A stretch of DNA of 64,000 nt from Strigamia acuminata. Taxonomy: Eukaryota; Arthropoda; Chilopoda; Geophilomorpha; Linotaeniidae. Below, piece by piece: positions 32,780-43,077 of the stretch. The notes beneath the pieces are model-generated. The model did not search any database. It was not told the origin of the DNA and was given only the letters and a program-made list of their open reading frames with translations. Within the stretch, counting starts at the first letter, position 1. Every line of letters begins with the position of its first letter. Where the stretch lies: assembly GCA_949358305.1 (NCBI GenBank), contig OX442324.1, positions 9,149,601 through 9,213,600 on the forward strand. The letters are read 5' to 3'. A program made the translations under genes and the position numbers.

Positions 32780-35700
32780 ATGGCGACCAAGATGAACACT
32801 GCGTCGGCGGCGGCAGGCATCGCGCCGCTTGATAAAACGAACTACGAAACGTGGAAAGTGGATATCCAACTACTTCTTCAAGAATTGAACCTGTGGGGAT
32901 TCCACGACGAATCGATAAAAGACCCAGACAAGAGAACGGCGGCGACGGAATTGGCGAAATTCGAAAAGCGCAAAGCCCGCGCGCGAGGAATTTTATGTAA
33001 CAGTGTCGCAACAAGGTTGAAACCGTCACTTCTAAAGCTTACAACGTCGAAAGAGGTGTGGGACCACTTGAAGAAGCTACACGAACCAACGTCGGTAGCG
33101 AGAAATGCCAAAATTTTGGAGGATTTCTACACGATACGTTGCGGCGACAAAGAAGAAGTCGACACGTTTATCGCACGTGTAGAATTAGCGGCGGACGAAT
33201 TAAAATCCATAAAACAGGAACCCAACGATAAGGTGAAAGCCTATACTGTAATAAATAGAATCCGCAAGGATTATGAACACCAAGTACAGGCCATTTATTA
33301 ATGGAGCGATGGGGATTTTACATTCGATAAAGTTTCCGCTGCATTGCTTGCCGAGAGCGCACGACGACGATATACGACGGGAATTAGTGCTACAACAACT
33401 GAATCGAGTGCGCTTAGTGTCAGTGCTTCTAACAATCAAAAGGGACCAAATAAACAAGACAACAAAGGAGGTAAGAGTAACTTTTCAAATATTTTATGTT
33501 ATAATTGCCACGAGAAAGGACACATTGCTCGAAATTGTCAAAGTCCGAATCCAAAGCAACAGGACAGCTCACGCGGACGTGCCAGAGGACGGGGACAGCC
33601 ACAACGAGGCAGAGGACTGCGTGGGGCATTTTATGCGTCATTTTTGGGGGAATGTGTATCGAAATTAAGTGACAATGTTTGTGATGAGGACGCATGGTTT
33701 GTAGATTCCGGCGCGTCGGACCACGTGTGTGGAAAAAAAGATTATTTTCAGACTTTTAAGCAATTAGTTCCGACTAAATTACAATTAGGCCAAGGCACAG
33801 CTAGTATCACAGGCTGTGGGGCTGTATGTATCGGCACAGAAGCTAACGGAACTACCAACCATGTGGACTTAATAAATGTTTATTTTGTACAGGGTTTCAA
33901 GCGAAATTTGATTTCAAGTGGGAAAATTGATGAGGCCGGATTTAATCAACATATTTACAATGGAGTGTTGAAAGTTTATCATAAGAATAGTCGAGAGTGT
34001 TTGTTATTAGCAAACAGACAATCTGATGGCCTGTATCGTGTAAGAGGCACGATTATTAAGAACGGTAGTGTGTCAAATGTTGTAACAATGAATGTTAAAA
34101 ATTCTAATTTAATTTTGGAAGGGGAAAAACCTGTGAAATATATTGAGCAATTACAAAACAAGAGCCCCACTCATGCAGACATCAAGAGTCAAGCCCCCAT
34201 TACACAAAATTATGCTGTTTCCATAGACACGTGGCATAAAAGATTTGCACACATGCATGTGCAGGGGTTGGCGACATTGTTAAAGAATGAAGAGACAACG
34301 GGTTTGGATTTCACGGGGAGTTTAAACAATTTCGCGTGCGATTCGTGCCGAATTGCTAAATCAACGCGCGGAAATTACAAAGTAAGAGATGATCGTGAAC
34401 GAGGGGAACCACTCGAATTACTACATTTAGACGTGTGGGGACCTAATCCCACAACATCACTGGGCGGTGGACGTTATCTGTTGTGCATTGTCGATGATGC
34501 AACGAGATTTTCCTGGGTCTACCCTTTAAAGACCAAAGACGAGGTCTTTCCAGTGTTTAAGACGTTTTTGGCGAGAGTTGAGCGACGTTCTAATAGGAAA
34601 GTACATGAAATTAGAACAGATAGGGGTGGAGAATTTTGTGGGAATGCATTTAATGATTTTCTGCAACAAAATGGAATTGGTGCACAGAGAACAAATCCAT
34701 ACTCAGCCCAAATGAACGGCGTTGCGGAAAGACTAAACCGTTCAATTTTGAACAATGTGCGTGCCATTATTGAAGATACAAATTTGCCGTGGATTTTGTG
34801 GGCAGAATTGGCTGTCAGTTACATCTATCTAAAGAATAGGTATCCACATTTATTTGCAAAAGGGCAAATTCCTTATATTAATTTTAGACAAAGAAGTATG
34901 GCAGTTAAGCATTTACGTGCCATTGGTTCATTGTGTTTCGTACATATTCCTAAACCCAAAAGAGATAGCAAACTCGATTCAAGAGCGTGGAAGGGCATAC
35001 TTGTTGGGTATGCATTTACAACAAGGGGCTACCGGGTTTGGAATCCTATCACAAATGAGGTTATTGAAACGAAACATTTAGTCATTGACGAATACAGGGA
35101 CTGGAAGTCCTTTAATACAGTGGACCCAAATGTTCAGCAACCGGATCCTGATACAACTGGTTACGATTCGGATGAGAGTGGGTTGTATCAACAGGAATTC
35201 CACGAAACAACGCCACCCACTACGCCACCGGGTTCACCACCCGTAATACACAAAGTCCCAAAATCTCCTGCACAGGCTCCACCACAGGTGAAACCTGTAG
35301 CTCAATTGCCCGTTCCCACACAACCAGTCCAAGGTGGGGCAAAAGCCAAGAAACCTCGAATTGCCACCAGAACCACAGATGCAGATGGATGGGATAGGGA
35401 GCAAGTGACCAGACAAGGAGGTGTTACAGCTGGGAGAATTGATGTGCTGTTTTACGCACCAGATGGGACAGGGCCGTTAAAGACAAAGAAAGAAGTCGAG
35501 GCTTTCTGCAGGGGGAATAGAATCTTCTACAATCCTTTAAAATTCGATTTCATCCCAGTGAAGGAGCCCATCAATACCATCGAGCAATCGTCTGATGAGG
35601 AACCAATGGAAACGGTCCTCACAGCAACGACACCTCCCATCAGTGTGTATTGTGCTGTCATACAGCCCAAAACATATGAGGAGGCGACTTCCTCGCCTCA

Positions 35701-37204
35701 GTCGAAGGAATGGAGAGAGGCGATGGAGGAAGAGATCGAAACTTTACAGGAAAGGGAGGTGTACGAGGAGGTGCTGCGACCAAAGGCAAAGGTCTTGGGG
35801 CACAAGTGGGTTTACAAGCTGAAACCAGACGAAGATGGCAATATCGTCAGATATCGTGCGAGAATTGTCGCACAAGGTTTTAGGCAGACACAAGGGGTTG
35901 ATTACACAGAAGTGTTTTCGCCAGTCGTGAATTTCACATTAATCCGACTGTTTTTCTGTCTGTTGGTGATCTTGCGTGGTTGGGTGGACGTCCATCTGGA
36001 CGTAAAATGTGCATACTTGTACGGCAAGTTGGACTGCCCAATCCACATGGAAATACCTCAAGGTTTCAAGACACCGGGGACAGATAGTGTTTGGCTCCTG
36101 TACAAAGCATTGTACGGATTACACCAATCCGGCAGGATGTGGTTCGAGGAATTAAATACCAGTCTGCTGGATTTGGGTTTCACCAAAGTTATTGGTTGCA
36201 ATTGCGTTTACACTTTTGATCGCAGTGCCGTCCTTTTGATATACGTGGACGACATGATTTTGTTTGCAAAAGATGTGGAAACCCAGAGCGCCCTAATTGA
36301 CCTGATCAAACGGAAATTCAACATAGTGAATTTGGGGCGTATCACGAAGTTACTTGGCGTGAAATTTGATCGTGATAATGGGAAGACGTGCCTCCATCAG
36401 AAGCATTTTATTGATAAATTAGCAACAAAATACAAGTTGGAACCGAATACAAAAGTCAAAGTTCCAATTGCAGCTGGATCAACATTCAACCGCAAGCCTA
36501 ATGAAACTGATCCAGGTTCAGATTTTCCATACCCATCATTAGTCGGGAGCCTGATGTTCCTTGCGTCCCAAACCAGGCCGGACATTCTATATTCAGTTAT
36601 CTACATGTCCCAATTTAACACAAGTTTTACACAAAAACATGTCAAAGCTCTGTTACAAATTGCTCAATATGTTGTAAATACAAAAAGTTATTGTGTGAAC
36701 TTGTCTAAGTGTGTTAATACTGATTTGAAGATTTTCACTGACGCTTCCTGGGCGACTGACCTCAGCCATTGCAAAAGTTTTGGAGGTTTTGCATTATTTA
36801 TGGGGGATGCCCTAATAAGTTGGGGTTGCCGCAAACAAAGTTCCGTAGCTTGTAGCACGATGGAGGCGGAATATTTGGCATTGGTCCACGCTGTCCAGGA
36901 AGGGTACTGGTTGTCAAGCATTTTTGAGAGTTGTGTGTTGTTTGACTACATTAATGTACCAATAGTATATTCAGATTCGTTGTCCTCCATCCATTTTGTG
37001 GAGAATGATTTGGAGAACTCCAAAACAAAACACATCCGAATACGTTATTACTTTCTAAGAGACTGGTATGAAAAACAATATTTTTCAATTGAGAAAATTC
37101 CAAGTAAGTGGAATTTAGCAGATGTGTTCACAAAATGGCTTCCGCAGGACCAACTGCGAGTTTTGTGTTCAAATATGCTCGATGATGTGCATAAAGAAAA
37201 TTAA
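32780..37204 (+). pseudogene. copia B gag-pol polyprotein, one in-frame stop
   Basis: One frame of about 1,475 codons beginning at an ATG only 51 bases after the primer-binding site, interrupted by a single TAA at 33,299-33,301 inside gag (after QAIY, where related gags have a His or Arg before Trp). After the stop come the CCHC knuckle CYNCHEKGHIARNC (about 33,500), protease DSGASDHVCG (about 33,706), the pre-integrase domain WHKRFAHMHVQG, integrase (HLDVWGP, TDRGGEF, NGVAERLNRS at about 34,425, 34,618, 34,717), RT with YVDDMILF (about 36,245), and RNase H from FTDASWAT (about 36,736) to the C-terminal ADVFTKWL. All motifs are intact, so the stop is the only visible lesion. Confidence 0.94.
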
Positions 37205-37234
37205 ATGTATTGATTTGTGCAACGCCCAACATTG

Positions 37235-37245
37235 AAGGAGGTGAT
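37235..37245 (+). promoter_or_regulatory. copia B polypurine tract
   Basis: GAAGGAGGTGAT leads into the 3' LTR start TGTTAGG. Confidence 0.75.
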
Positions 37246-38120
37246 TGTTAGGTCATGTGTCAATGTTGAACGTTATCTAACAATAGTAGCAATTAAAATA
37301 ATTGCGAACCCATGTTTAAAAATTTGTGAGTTCTGAATTTGTAATTTGTAATTTTGGTTATGTCGGAATAATTGAACTATATTTGGATATTATTGTGTAA
37401 AATGTCGTTTATTTGAATCGATGATATGTAGAGTAAATGTAGTGAAAGAATTCCGATGTATTAATGTGTTTTACGTTGTGTATCGGCGATGTGTTTGACA
37501 TCACGTGCAATTTCGTGACGTTTTCATATCGCCTAGACTTGTAATGATGATGTCAGATTGATGGCATCATCATGATTAACGATTGTTTCTGTTTTTATCA
37601 TTTAACATGTAAATAACATGATTTGTTCACATTTTAACATGATTGGATTTGATGAGAATAAAACTTCACTTTTTCGTTATGTTTTCAACCGTGTGAGTGC
37701 TTATTATTTCCTCCATGCATCTAATTAAATATGCACAGAAGTAGGGTTAACTCGAAGCAACTTCACTAGTTTTTCTCCACTGGAACAAGAAGCTTTTGGC
37801 TACGAGTTGATAAGCCCAATGCGCATTCGACATTCGTTTTTCCGGAACAATTCGCATTTATTAAGGACAATAATGACTGTGTGATATACTCACACGTGAG
37901 TACTAATATTTATTAAATACACTTATTAAATATTACATTTATTTGTTTGAGCGGACGTCGTATCGAGCGGCGGACAGATACGTTTTACCTGCGTGCGCCT
38001 CGTATTGCCGTGCAGCCAACGACACGGACGCGTATTTGGGAATTGGATAGGACTTTCACCATACGGTATTTCCACGTAAATTCCACTGCGAAATACTTTG
38101 TTTTGTGTGATTGTCCTACA
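37246..38120 (+). repeat. copia B 3' LTR
   Basis: 875 bp, uninterrupted. It preserves the empty target site of gypsy-2 (TTATTAAATATTACATTT) and is followed by the GAAAT target copy. Confidence 0.97.
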
Positions 38121-38125
38121 GAAAT

Positions 38126-38213
38126 CGCGCCGGAAGTCGCGGTTGCGTCTGAAGAGGAGCCCCGAGGCCCCTCTCACCCGCAACCGCCGTCCGAGGATGC
38201 GCAGGAGCCGTGA
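38126..38213 (+). pseudogene. gypsy-0 ORF3, part 3 (C-terminus)
   Basis: The last 29 codons of ORF3. The isoleucine codon cut by copia B is completed at 38,126 and the frame runs in register through an acidic and Pro-rich tail (ASEEEPRGPSHPQPPSED) to a TGA at 38,211-38,213. Frame register across both insertions, with one target copy removed each time, shows that the ORF was open when the insertions happened. Confidence 0.8.
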
Positions 38214-38463
38214 AAAGCCCCGATCGTCGTCCTTGGACGCCGGAATTGTACAAACGACGGACCTCTGGTCCCGATAATATTTTTTTTTCCCTAAACAGGA
38301 TTCCATGAGATGCCTGTCCCAAGACATGGACGCCGAGCCAGTGCGAGTGACGAGACGGTGACGCCGCGCCACGTGCTCAGATGCCCGACGAAAGAAGACG
38401 TCGGAGGTTTCCATCGTGCCCGGAACCTCCCTACCGTGGGTCTTGGTCAGATCCCGGTTGATG
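38214..38463 (+). other. gypsy-0 3' non-coding region, first part
   Basis: 250 bases after ORF3. It contains a T-rich tract ending CCTAAACAG at about 38,299, which looks like another splice acceptor. It is interrupted by the TIR element and resumes at 40,543. Confidence 0.45.
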
Positions 38464-38465
38464 TA

Positions 38466-38828
38466 CAGTCATGGACAAAAAAAACTTCCCTTGGTTACAG
38501 CAGTTGTAAATTTTCCCACCAGAGGCATGAAAATCCACTGAGTTTGTGTGACATCACAGAACAAACCTGGATACAAAATGGCTGACCTGTTTTGTTTACT
38601 TGAAAATCATAGCTAGCGTTGAACACATTCATTTTGACATCGAATATGCCTTGGAACAGCAACTGGGCGCTTTGCCTCTTCCCTTCCTGGGGATGGACAG
38701 TAAGAAGATCGTAGCAGGTTTATTTATTTGTAACAGAATATAAAACGTTTTTCTTCATTTACAGAATTCGGCGCAGCAGTTTGCAAATTCTAACCGCGCA
38801 CCACATGCAGCAAAGAAGCCGTCTCTCC
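38466..38828 (+). repeat. left TIR with CPSF30 exon 1 copy
   Basis: The outer 15 bases are Tc1/mariner-like. Inside, the plus strand codes ASVEHIHFDIEYALEQQLGA and then LPLPFLGMD, then a GTAAGA donor and an intron ending TTTACAG. This is the same CPSF30 5' portion as in the right TIR, with a few base differences. It stops within CPSF30 exon 2 and is joined to the NVL intron at about 38,829. Confidence 0.85.
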
Positions 38829-38849
38829 CTTATTTTTTAGTATTTACAG

Positions 38850-39447
38850 ACAGATGGGAACGAAATGGTGGACATAGAGAAAATCGCAAATCATTTACAG
38901 CATCAATATAAGTAAAAATATATTTTTTTACTAAATTTTTTCGAAATTTTTCTACATTTTATTGAAATTTCAGGGATTATGGTCGAAAAAAGAAAAATCC
39001 TTTTCGTTTGGAAGTCGAAAAAGGTAATTTGAGTGGATATTTTATATTATTTAAATTTATTTAATTAATTTTTTGATTTTTTTAAATTCTGTTTTAGATT
39101 TTGAAGTTATCTTTAACGAAAGCAAGCGACCAAATAGGTGAAATTAGAGGAGAAATTGCGTTTTAAAAATGGTGTTTGATTTGTTTTTATTTTAATACAG
39201 GTGTGGAGATGTGCCTTCGCCCGATTTTTCATCCGATAACGAGAATTACGTTGAAGTGGAGGACAATAATATGATTAACAAGAGTTTGCGTAAATTATAC
39301 GCCAGTAAATTCAATCAAAACGAGGTGCAATTGGTCGAAGATGGAAGTAAAAAGCGGAAAAGGAGGAAAATTGAGACATCGACAGAGCACAAACCAAAAC
39401 CACTGAAGAAAAGTGACGGTGATTTGATTTATCAGAAAATGAAATGA
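38850..39447 (+). pseudogene. NVL: NVL N-terminal fragment, four exons with introns
   Basis: NVL is a nucleolar AAA ATPase of 60S ribosome biogenesis; its N-terminal domain binds nucleolar partners. Exons 38,850-38,911, 38,974-39,023, 39,098-39,137 and 39,201-39,447 join in frame across GT-AG introns of 62, 74 and 63 bases. The product shows VDIEKIANHLQ and DYGRKKKNPFRLEVEK, matching VDIGVLASDLQ and DYGRRKRNAFRIQVEK of vertebrate NVL as I recall them. Then come an acidic stretch, MINKSLRKLYASK (NVL MNSSLLSLYRKG) and a KKRKRRK nuclear-localisation-like signal. It ends at a TGA before any AAA domain. The upstream side begins at an intron acceptor, so the first NVL exon is absent. Frame and splice sites are intact, so a chimeric transcript from the TIR is possible. 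Confidence 0.85.
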
Positions 39448-39840
39448 GGGGAACAGGATTTTTTTTTGCTTTGATATACTTTTTTTTATTGATACTTTGA
39501 TACTTTTTGCTATTTTTTTAAATTTCTGTCACATTTTATCAATTTTGGTCAATTATTTTTCGATTTTGGTCAATTATTTGTAAACTTTTGTTAATTATTT
39601 GTTTGTTTTGGTTATTTTTTTTACCATTTGTATCAAACCATTGTAAATTTTTGTGTATTTTGACTTTTTTTTTTACATTTTTTGATATTTTTGTCCAATT
39701 TTTGACAATTTTTGATAAATTCTTATTAATTTCTAATAAAGCAAATAAGTAAATTGAATAAAAAAAATTATTTTTATTTATTTTTTAATTATCTGATAGG
39801 TAACATTGTGTAGTTTCAATACAAAGGAAAAAAAAACAAA
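39448..39840. other. AT-rich convergent 3' ends of the two captured gene pieces
   Basis: T-rich sequence with AATAAA-type signals on the plus strand (about 39,737) and A/T runs on the minus strand. It is probably the 3' flank for both captured fragments. Confidence 0.5.
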
Positions 39841-40404
39841 TTGATTCTGTTCTCGAGCTTGGTAATTTTGCTGAGATTCGAGTTGTTTTGTATGTTGCTG
39901 TTCCCGCAGCTCGGGCGGCATTTTAAGACACGAAACTGCTTTGTGACCGGCCTTCTTCATGACAAAATCCACAAATGTAATTATAACAATCGATTATGCC
40001 GATGTCTACAATTCGGACCTAAAAAAAAAAACAAATATAAACACAAACAACACGATTTATTCCCAATAATTTTAGATGTCATATTTGTGTAAAAATTCTT
40101 ACTGATTGCCGATTTTACAAAGTCCTCGCAGCGAATGTTTGCACACCACACTGCGATCGCCTTTTAGGTGGCGGAAAGGAGAGACGGCTTCTTTGCTGCA
40201 TGCGGTGCGCGGTTAGAATTTGCAAACTGCTGCGCCGAATTCTGTAAATGAAGAAAAACGTTTTGTATTCTGTTACAAATAAATAAACCTGCTACGATCT
40301 TCTTACTGTCCATCCCCAGGAAGGGAAGAGGCAAAGCGCCCAGTTGCTGTTCCAAGGCATATTCGATGTCAAAATGAATGTGTTCAACGCTAGCTATGAT
40401 TTCC
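39841..40404 (-). pseudogene. CPSF4: CPSF30 (CPSF4) fragment, three exons, frame-damaged
   Basis: CPSF30 is the CCCH zinc-finger subunit of the mRNA 3'-end cleavage and polyadenylation complex. Minus-strand exon 1 (about 40,404-40,307) reads EIIASVEHIHFDIEYALEQQ and LPLPFLGMD, close to the vertebrate N-terminus; the ATG is lost (TTG). A 65-base GT-AG intron leads to exon 2 (40,241-40,103), in frame as DKFGAAVCKF, then a stop, then PFRHLKGDRSVVCKHSLRGL and CKIGN (CCCH fingers 1-2). An 84-base intron leads to exon 3 (40,018 to about 39,841), which resumes at GPNCRHRH, a later finger, so the middle fingers are missing. A frameshift then precedes NYICGFCHEEG. It cannot make CPSF30. Confidence 0.85.
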
Positions 40405-40540
40405 AAGTAAACAAAACAGGTCAGCCATTTTGTATCCAGGTTTGTTCTGTGATGTCACACAAACTCAGTGGATTTTCATGCCTCTGGTGGGAAAATTTAC
40501 AACTGCAGCACTGCAGGGAAGTTTTTTTTGTTCATGACTG
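40178..40540 (-). repeat. right TIR with CPSF30 exon 1 copy
   Basis: 363 bp, inverted relative to 38,466-38,828, ending CATGACTG before TA. It is continuous with the rest of CPSF30 exon 2, so this is the end where the gene was originally captured and the left TIR is the derived copy. Confidence 0.85.
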
Positions 40541-40542
40541 TA

Positions 40543-40993
40543 CATAGTTATTTATGTTTTTCTTTCTTTTTCTCGTTTGTTTAACGTAATTTTTTTTTAA
40601 GTTCTTGAGAGGCTTGACCAACCTCTCCCATCCTTGTTTTACCTTTTAATTTAATTTGTTTGTTATTGTTTTGTGTCAATATTTTCCTTTTGTTTTATTT
40701 TATGGTTTGCTCCCGGGCTTGTTACGTTCAGGCCCGGTGAATTATTGTTTGCATTGTATTATCATCAATAGTCTGTTTTGTTTTCGGCCAATCTAGGGTT
40801 GGGTGTTTTCCGTTGCCCAACGTTGCTCGAACATCGTGGACCGACGGTGCGGTGATCCTTTGGACAACCAGCACCGGAAGTCTGCGCCGGTAGCCCGACA
40901 GTGAGTGGTCTTTGACCGGCACTATTGCCGTGCTTGCCTCGACTTGCGTGTCCCCGTTGGTGTTGTGTGTGGCCCCTTGGAACCTACCTTTTT
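40543..40993 (+). other. gypsy-0 3' non-coding region, second part
   Basis: About 450 bases. A pyrimidine-rich start is followed by a GC-richer segment with short inverted words (GGGCTTGTTACG ... TTCAGGCCC at about 40,712-40,736). There is no coding support. Confidence 0.45.
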
Positions 40994-41007
40994 CGAGGGG
41001 GGGGAGA
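40994..41007 (+). promoter_or_regulatory. gypsy-0 polypurine tract
   Basis: CGAGGGGGGGGAGA immediately before TGTGACCGCC, the form expected at a 3' LTR boundary. Confidence 0.7.
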
Positions 41008-41564
41008 TGTGACCGCCAGGCCACCTGGGTGACCTGCGGCACTGCCACACACCACCATACGGCCCCAAAGGTCAACCCCTCTGTGGGTGATTGACCTAGC
41101 CCGGGGAGGAGGGAGGGGAGCGGTGTGGTGAGGAGGGAGTGGAGTGTGAGAGGAGAGTTGAGTTGAGTGTTGGACACGGCCTGAGAAGGACGTGTCTGCA
41201 GCAGCTCCCAGAGAGGAGAAGTAGTCATCGAGAGGGACGAGAAGTGTCCCAGGTTGAACCCCACACTCCTCACCATTCACCACGTTGATCCTCAGTGCTA
41301 TGGTGGAGTCCGTAGTGCAGCCCCCATGAGCGGATACGCGGGTCGCAGGTAAGCGCGACATGAATGTTAAGTCGAACCGACCTCGTCACACATTGGACTT
41401 CTGCCCAGTGTGTGACGGGTCGGTTGCCGGTGCGGCGCGCCTTCGTGGCGCCCCTGCAACGGGTAACGGGATTCCCCATACCCCTAGACAACGACAATAA
41501 AGGCCAACCAACCAATATTGTGGGAGTCTCGTTATTATTACGTGATGTATGCGTCCCTACCCAG
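41008..41564 (+). repeat. gypsy-0 3' LTR, right end uncertain
   Basis: Starts TGTGACCGCCAGG after the purine tract and has a CAATAAAGG polyadenylation signal at about 41,499. The right boundary is set where copia C appears to start. With no partner LTR in the window it could be shorter or be truncated by copia C. Confidence 0.5.
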
Positions 41565-41975
41565 TGTTATTAGTCCCCTAGTTGCACTGGCGAGGCCATA
41601 CCAGTCACAAGATGTATCTTATACATTTGGCATCATGCATTCTCTATTCTGAGTGTATCTTTTGTTTATTGTTTCCTTATTCGGCCACCAGATGTCTCTG
41701 GTATACCGAAAATGGCCGCACACACGATCCGTGTGCTTCTTGTATTTTCTCCTTGCCAAAAGGACATATTTCGTAAGTTTTAGTTATTAAATGTGTGATA
41801 TTTTTGTTAATCATTGCTAGTTCTTGATTGCACGTTAGATATAAGTGCATGCCATTGTGTTTGGGGACCAAACACATCGTTTTTCATGCGTACATACCCG
41901 TACGTATATCCACGCACGGTAATCAACGTGCGGTGTGTTTTTCACACGTTTTCTGCACTCTAAGTGCCTTCCACA
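41565..41975 (+). repeat. copia C 5' LTR
   Basis: About 411 bp from TGTTATTAGTCCCC to TTCCACA. It shares a block with the copia A LTR (ATGGC, then CACACAC and CCGTGTG). The left end is placed by analogy with the TGTT starts of the other copia LTRs. Confidence 0.55.
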
Positions 41976-41977
41976 AT

Positions 41978-41994
41978 TGGTAGCAGAGGTCTGG
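41978..41994 (+). promoter_or_regulatory. copia C primer-binding site
   Basis: TGGTAGCAGAGG followed by TCTGG, two bases after the LTR. The first 12 bases match the complement of initiator tRNA-Met. Confidence 0.8.
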
Positions 41995-42139
41995 AAAGCC
42001 ACCAGGGCCTCGTTTTTTCCTTAATTTTCCACAATTTTCGCGATTTTTTTCGCGAATTTTGCGGAAATTTTCTATATTTTCAGATTTTCACCGATTTACA
42101 CCGATTTTCGACATGCGACGACGTCTACACGACGTTATC

Positions 42140-43008
42140 ACCGAGAAACGGGTTGTGGTGACCCTGCGGGTGGTCGCCCCTCCAGTGGGCGCCATCCGCA
42201 TGAGTCACTAGGAAAGGTCAGTTCCCTCGCGTTGGCTCCGCCTTCCCCCCTGGGAAGCGCGTGCCCCGAGGGGGTGAGGTGACGCGTGGCCGGCCCCCAT
42301 TGGCCGAGCCAGGCCCCTCACCCTGGCCTATATCAGGTAGAGTTTCGCGCCCTACAAGCAGAACTTACACAAACGACACCAAGAACACAGCAACTACCTC
42401 ACCGTCAGGCCAACTCCACCAAAAGTTAGGATTGATCGAGGACCGCTGATTCCAGTGCAACTGTAACTCTCACGAATTTACACTGTGTGTTATTTCCCCG
42501 CGAAAGCAGGAAAATAACCCTTGTGGATTCACACCGAGTAATCGACCCACGATTATTTCCATTGCGAAGTGTCCGAGTGCCCTGTAAGAAACTCCACGTT
42601 TCTGGACGGAGCCTTGCGACGCTGAAACCAACCCCTAGACAACAGGCACGGATAGAAGACTCGAAAGAGCATTCCACCGCGTCCGTGAACGACGAATCCG
42701 TGACGAATTTACGACAACTCGAGACGCCGCCTTTGTTCCGCCGACCACGCGGAACCGACGACGCCATCTTGAGAAATCCTTTGTTCGACTCTGACCAAGT
42801 CGACTCTAGTTTTATACTGAGTGTATTTTAAGGCTTACGCCTATTGAATAAACCTGTTTGTTCATTTACATGTACTTAGTATTCATTTGGGTAATTTACA
42901 TATTTAGTAGAATCACAGGTAAAGTAATACACGTTAGCTCATTAAACCTATCACCAGGTAGGACGCGACAGGGTGTAACCCGCTGTTTAGCACCCCGGAG
43001 TGCGACAG
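42140..43008 (+). mobile_element. 869-bp insertion in the copia C leader, solo-LTR-like
   Basis: TATC occurs on both sides (42,136-42,139 and 43,009-43,012), and the flanking leader reads continuously without it. Inside are a TATA-like CCTATATCAGG (about 42,328) and TTGAATAAACC (about 42,846), as in an LTR. A TG...CA form (TGTGGTGACC at about 42,154 to GCGACA at 43,007) is also possible but has no matching flanks. Confidence 0.5.
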
Positions 43009-43033
43009 TATCGCCGATTTTCGTCTTTTTTTC

Positions 43034-43077
43034 GCGATTTTTCGATTAAAATCGCACATATCCGTGTTTTTCACACG
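43034..43077 (+). promoter_or_regulatory. hairpins in the copia C leader
   Basis: GCGATTTT/AAAATCGC with loop TCGATT (43,034-43,055) and CGTGT/ACACG (43,063-43,077). They occupy the same place and order as the third and second hairpins of the copia A and D leaders, with different paired bases and a conserved TCGA loop start. Confidence 0.65.

Larger units (their letters stand above)
17311..38120 (+). mobile_element. copia B: Ty1/copia element with gypsy-2 in its 5' LTR
   Basis: A perfect 5-bp target duplication, GAAAT, flanks it (17,306-17,310 and 38,121-38,125). The LTRs are 875 bp; the 5' one is split 686+189 by gypsy-2. Only one LTR difference is seen (GGTTTTTCC against GGTATTTCC), so the insertion is recent. 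Leaving gypsy-2 aside the element is about 6.3 kb. It interrupts gypsy-0 ORF3. Confidence 0.97.
38466..40540. mobile_element. TIR element carrying NVL and CPSF30 exons
   Basis: 2,075 bp with inverted repeats of 363 bp each (38,466-38,828 and 40,178-40,540). Ends read CAGTCATGGACAAAA and CAGTCATGAACAAAA inward, flanked by TA on both sides, as in Tc1/mariner elements. There is no transposase. The inside holds genuine host exons with GT-AG introns: NVL on plus (38,850-39,447) and CPSF30 on minus (about 40,404 to 39,841). The inverted repeats include the CPSF30 first exon, so part of the captured gene was duplicated into both ends. It sits in the gypsy-0 3' region. Confidence 0.85.
2738..41564 (+). 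mobile_element. gypsy-0: old Ty3/gypsy host element of the nest
   Basis: Pieces read left to right in one orientation as protease, RT-RNase H, integrase zinc domain, a long non-pol ORF3, a 3' non-coding region, a polypurine tract and a 3' LTR. It is interrupted by copia A (8,319-15,540), copia B with gypsy-2 (17,311-38,120) and a TIR element (38,466-40,540), and its left part is separated by gypsy-1. The two copia insertions are proven by reading-frame and flank continuity. That pol, ORF3 and the LTR belong to one element is inferred from order, orientation and the parallel layout of gypsy-2. Confidence 0.65.

Noticed and set aside
38214-41007. NVL or CPSF30 as resident host genes at this locus
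   Set aside because: Both are fragments within matched inverted repeats, CPSF30 has a stop, a frameshift and missing fingers, and NVL lacks its ATPase domains.
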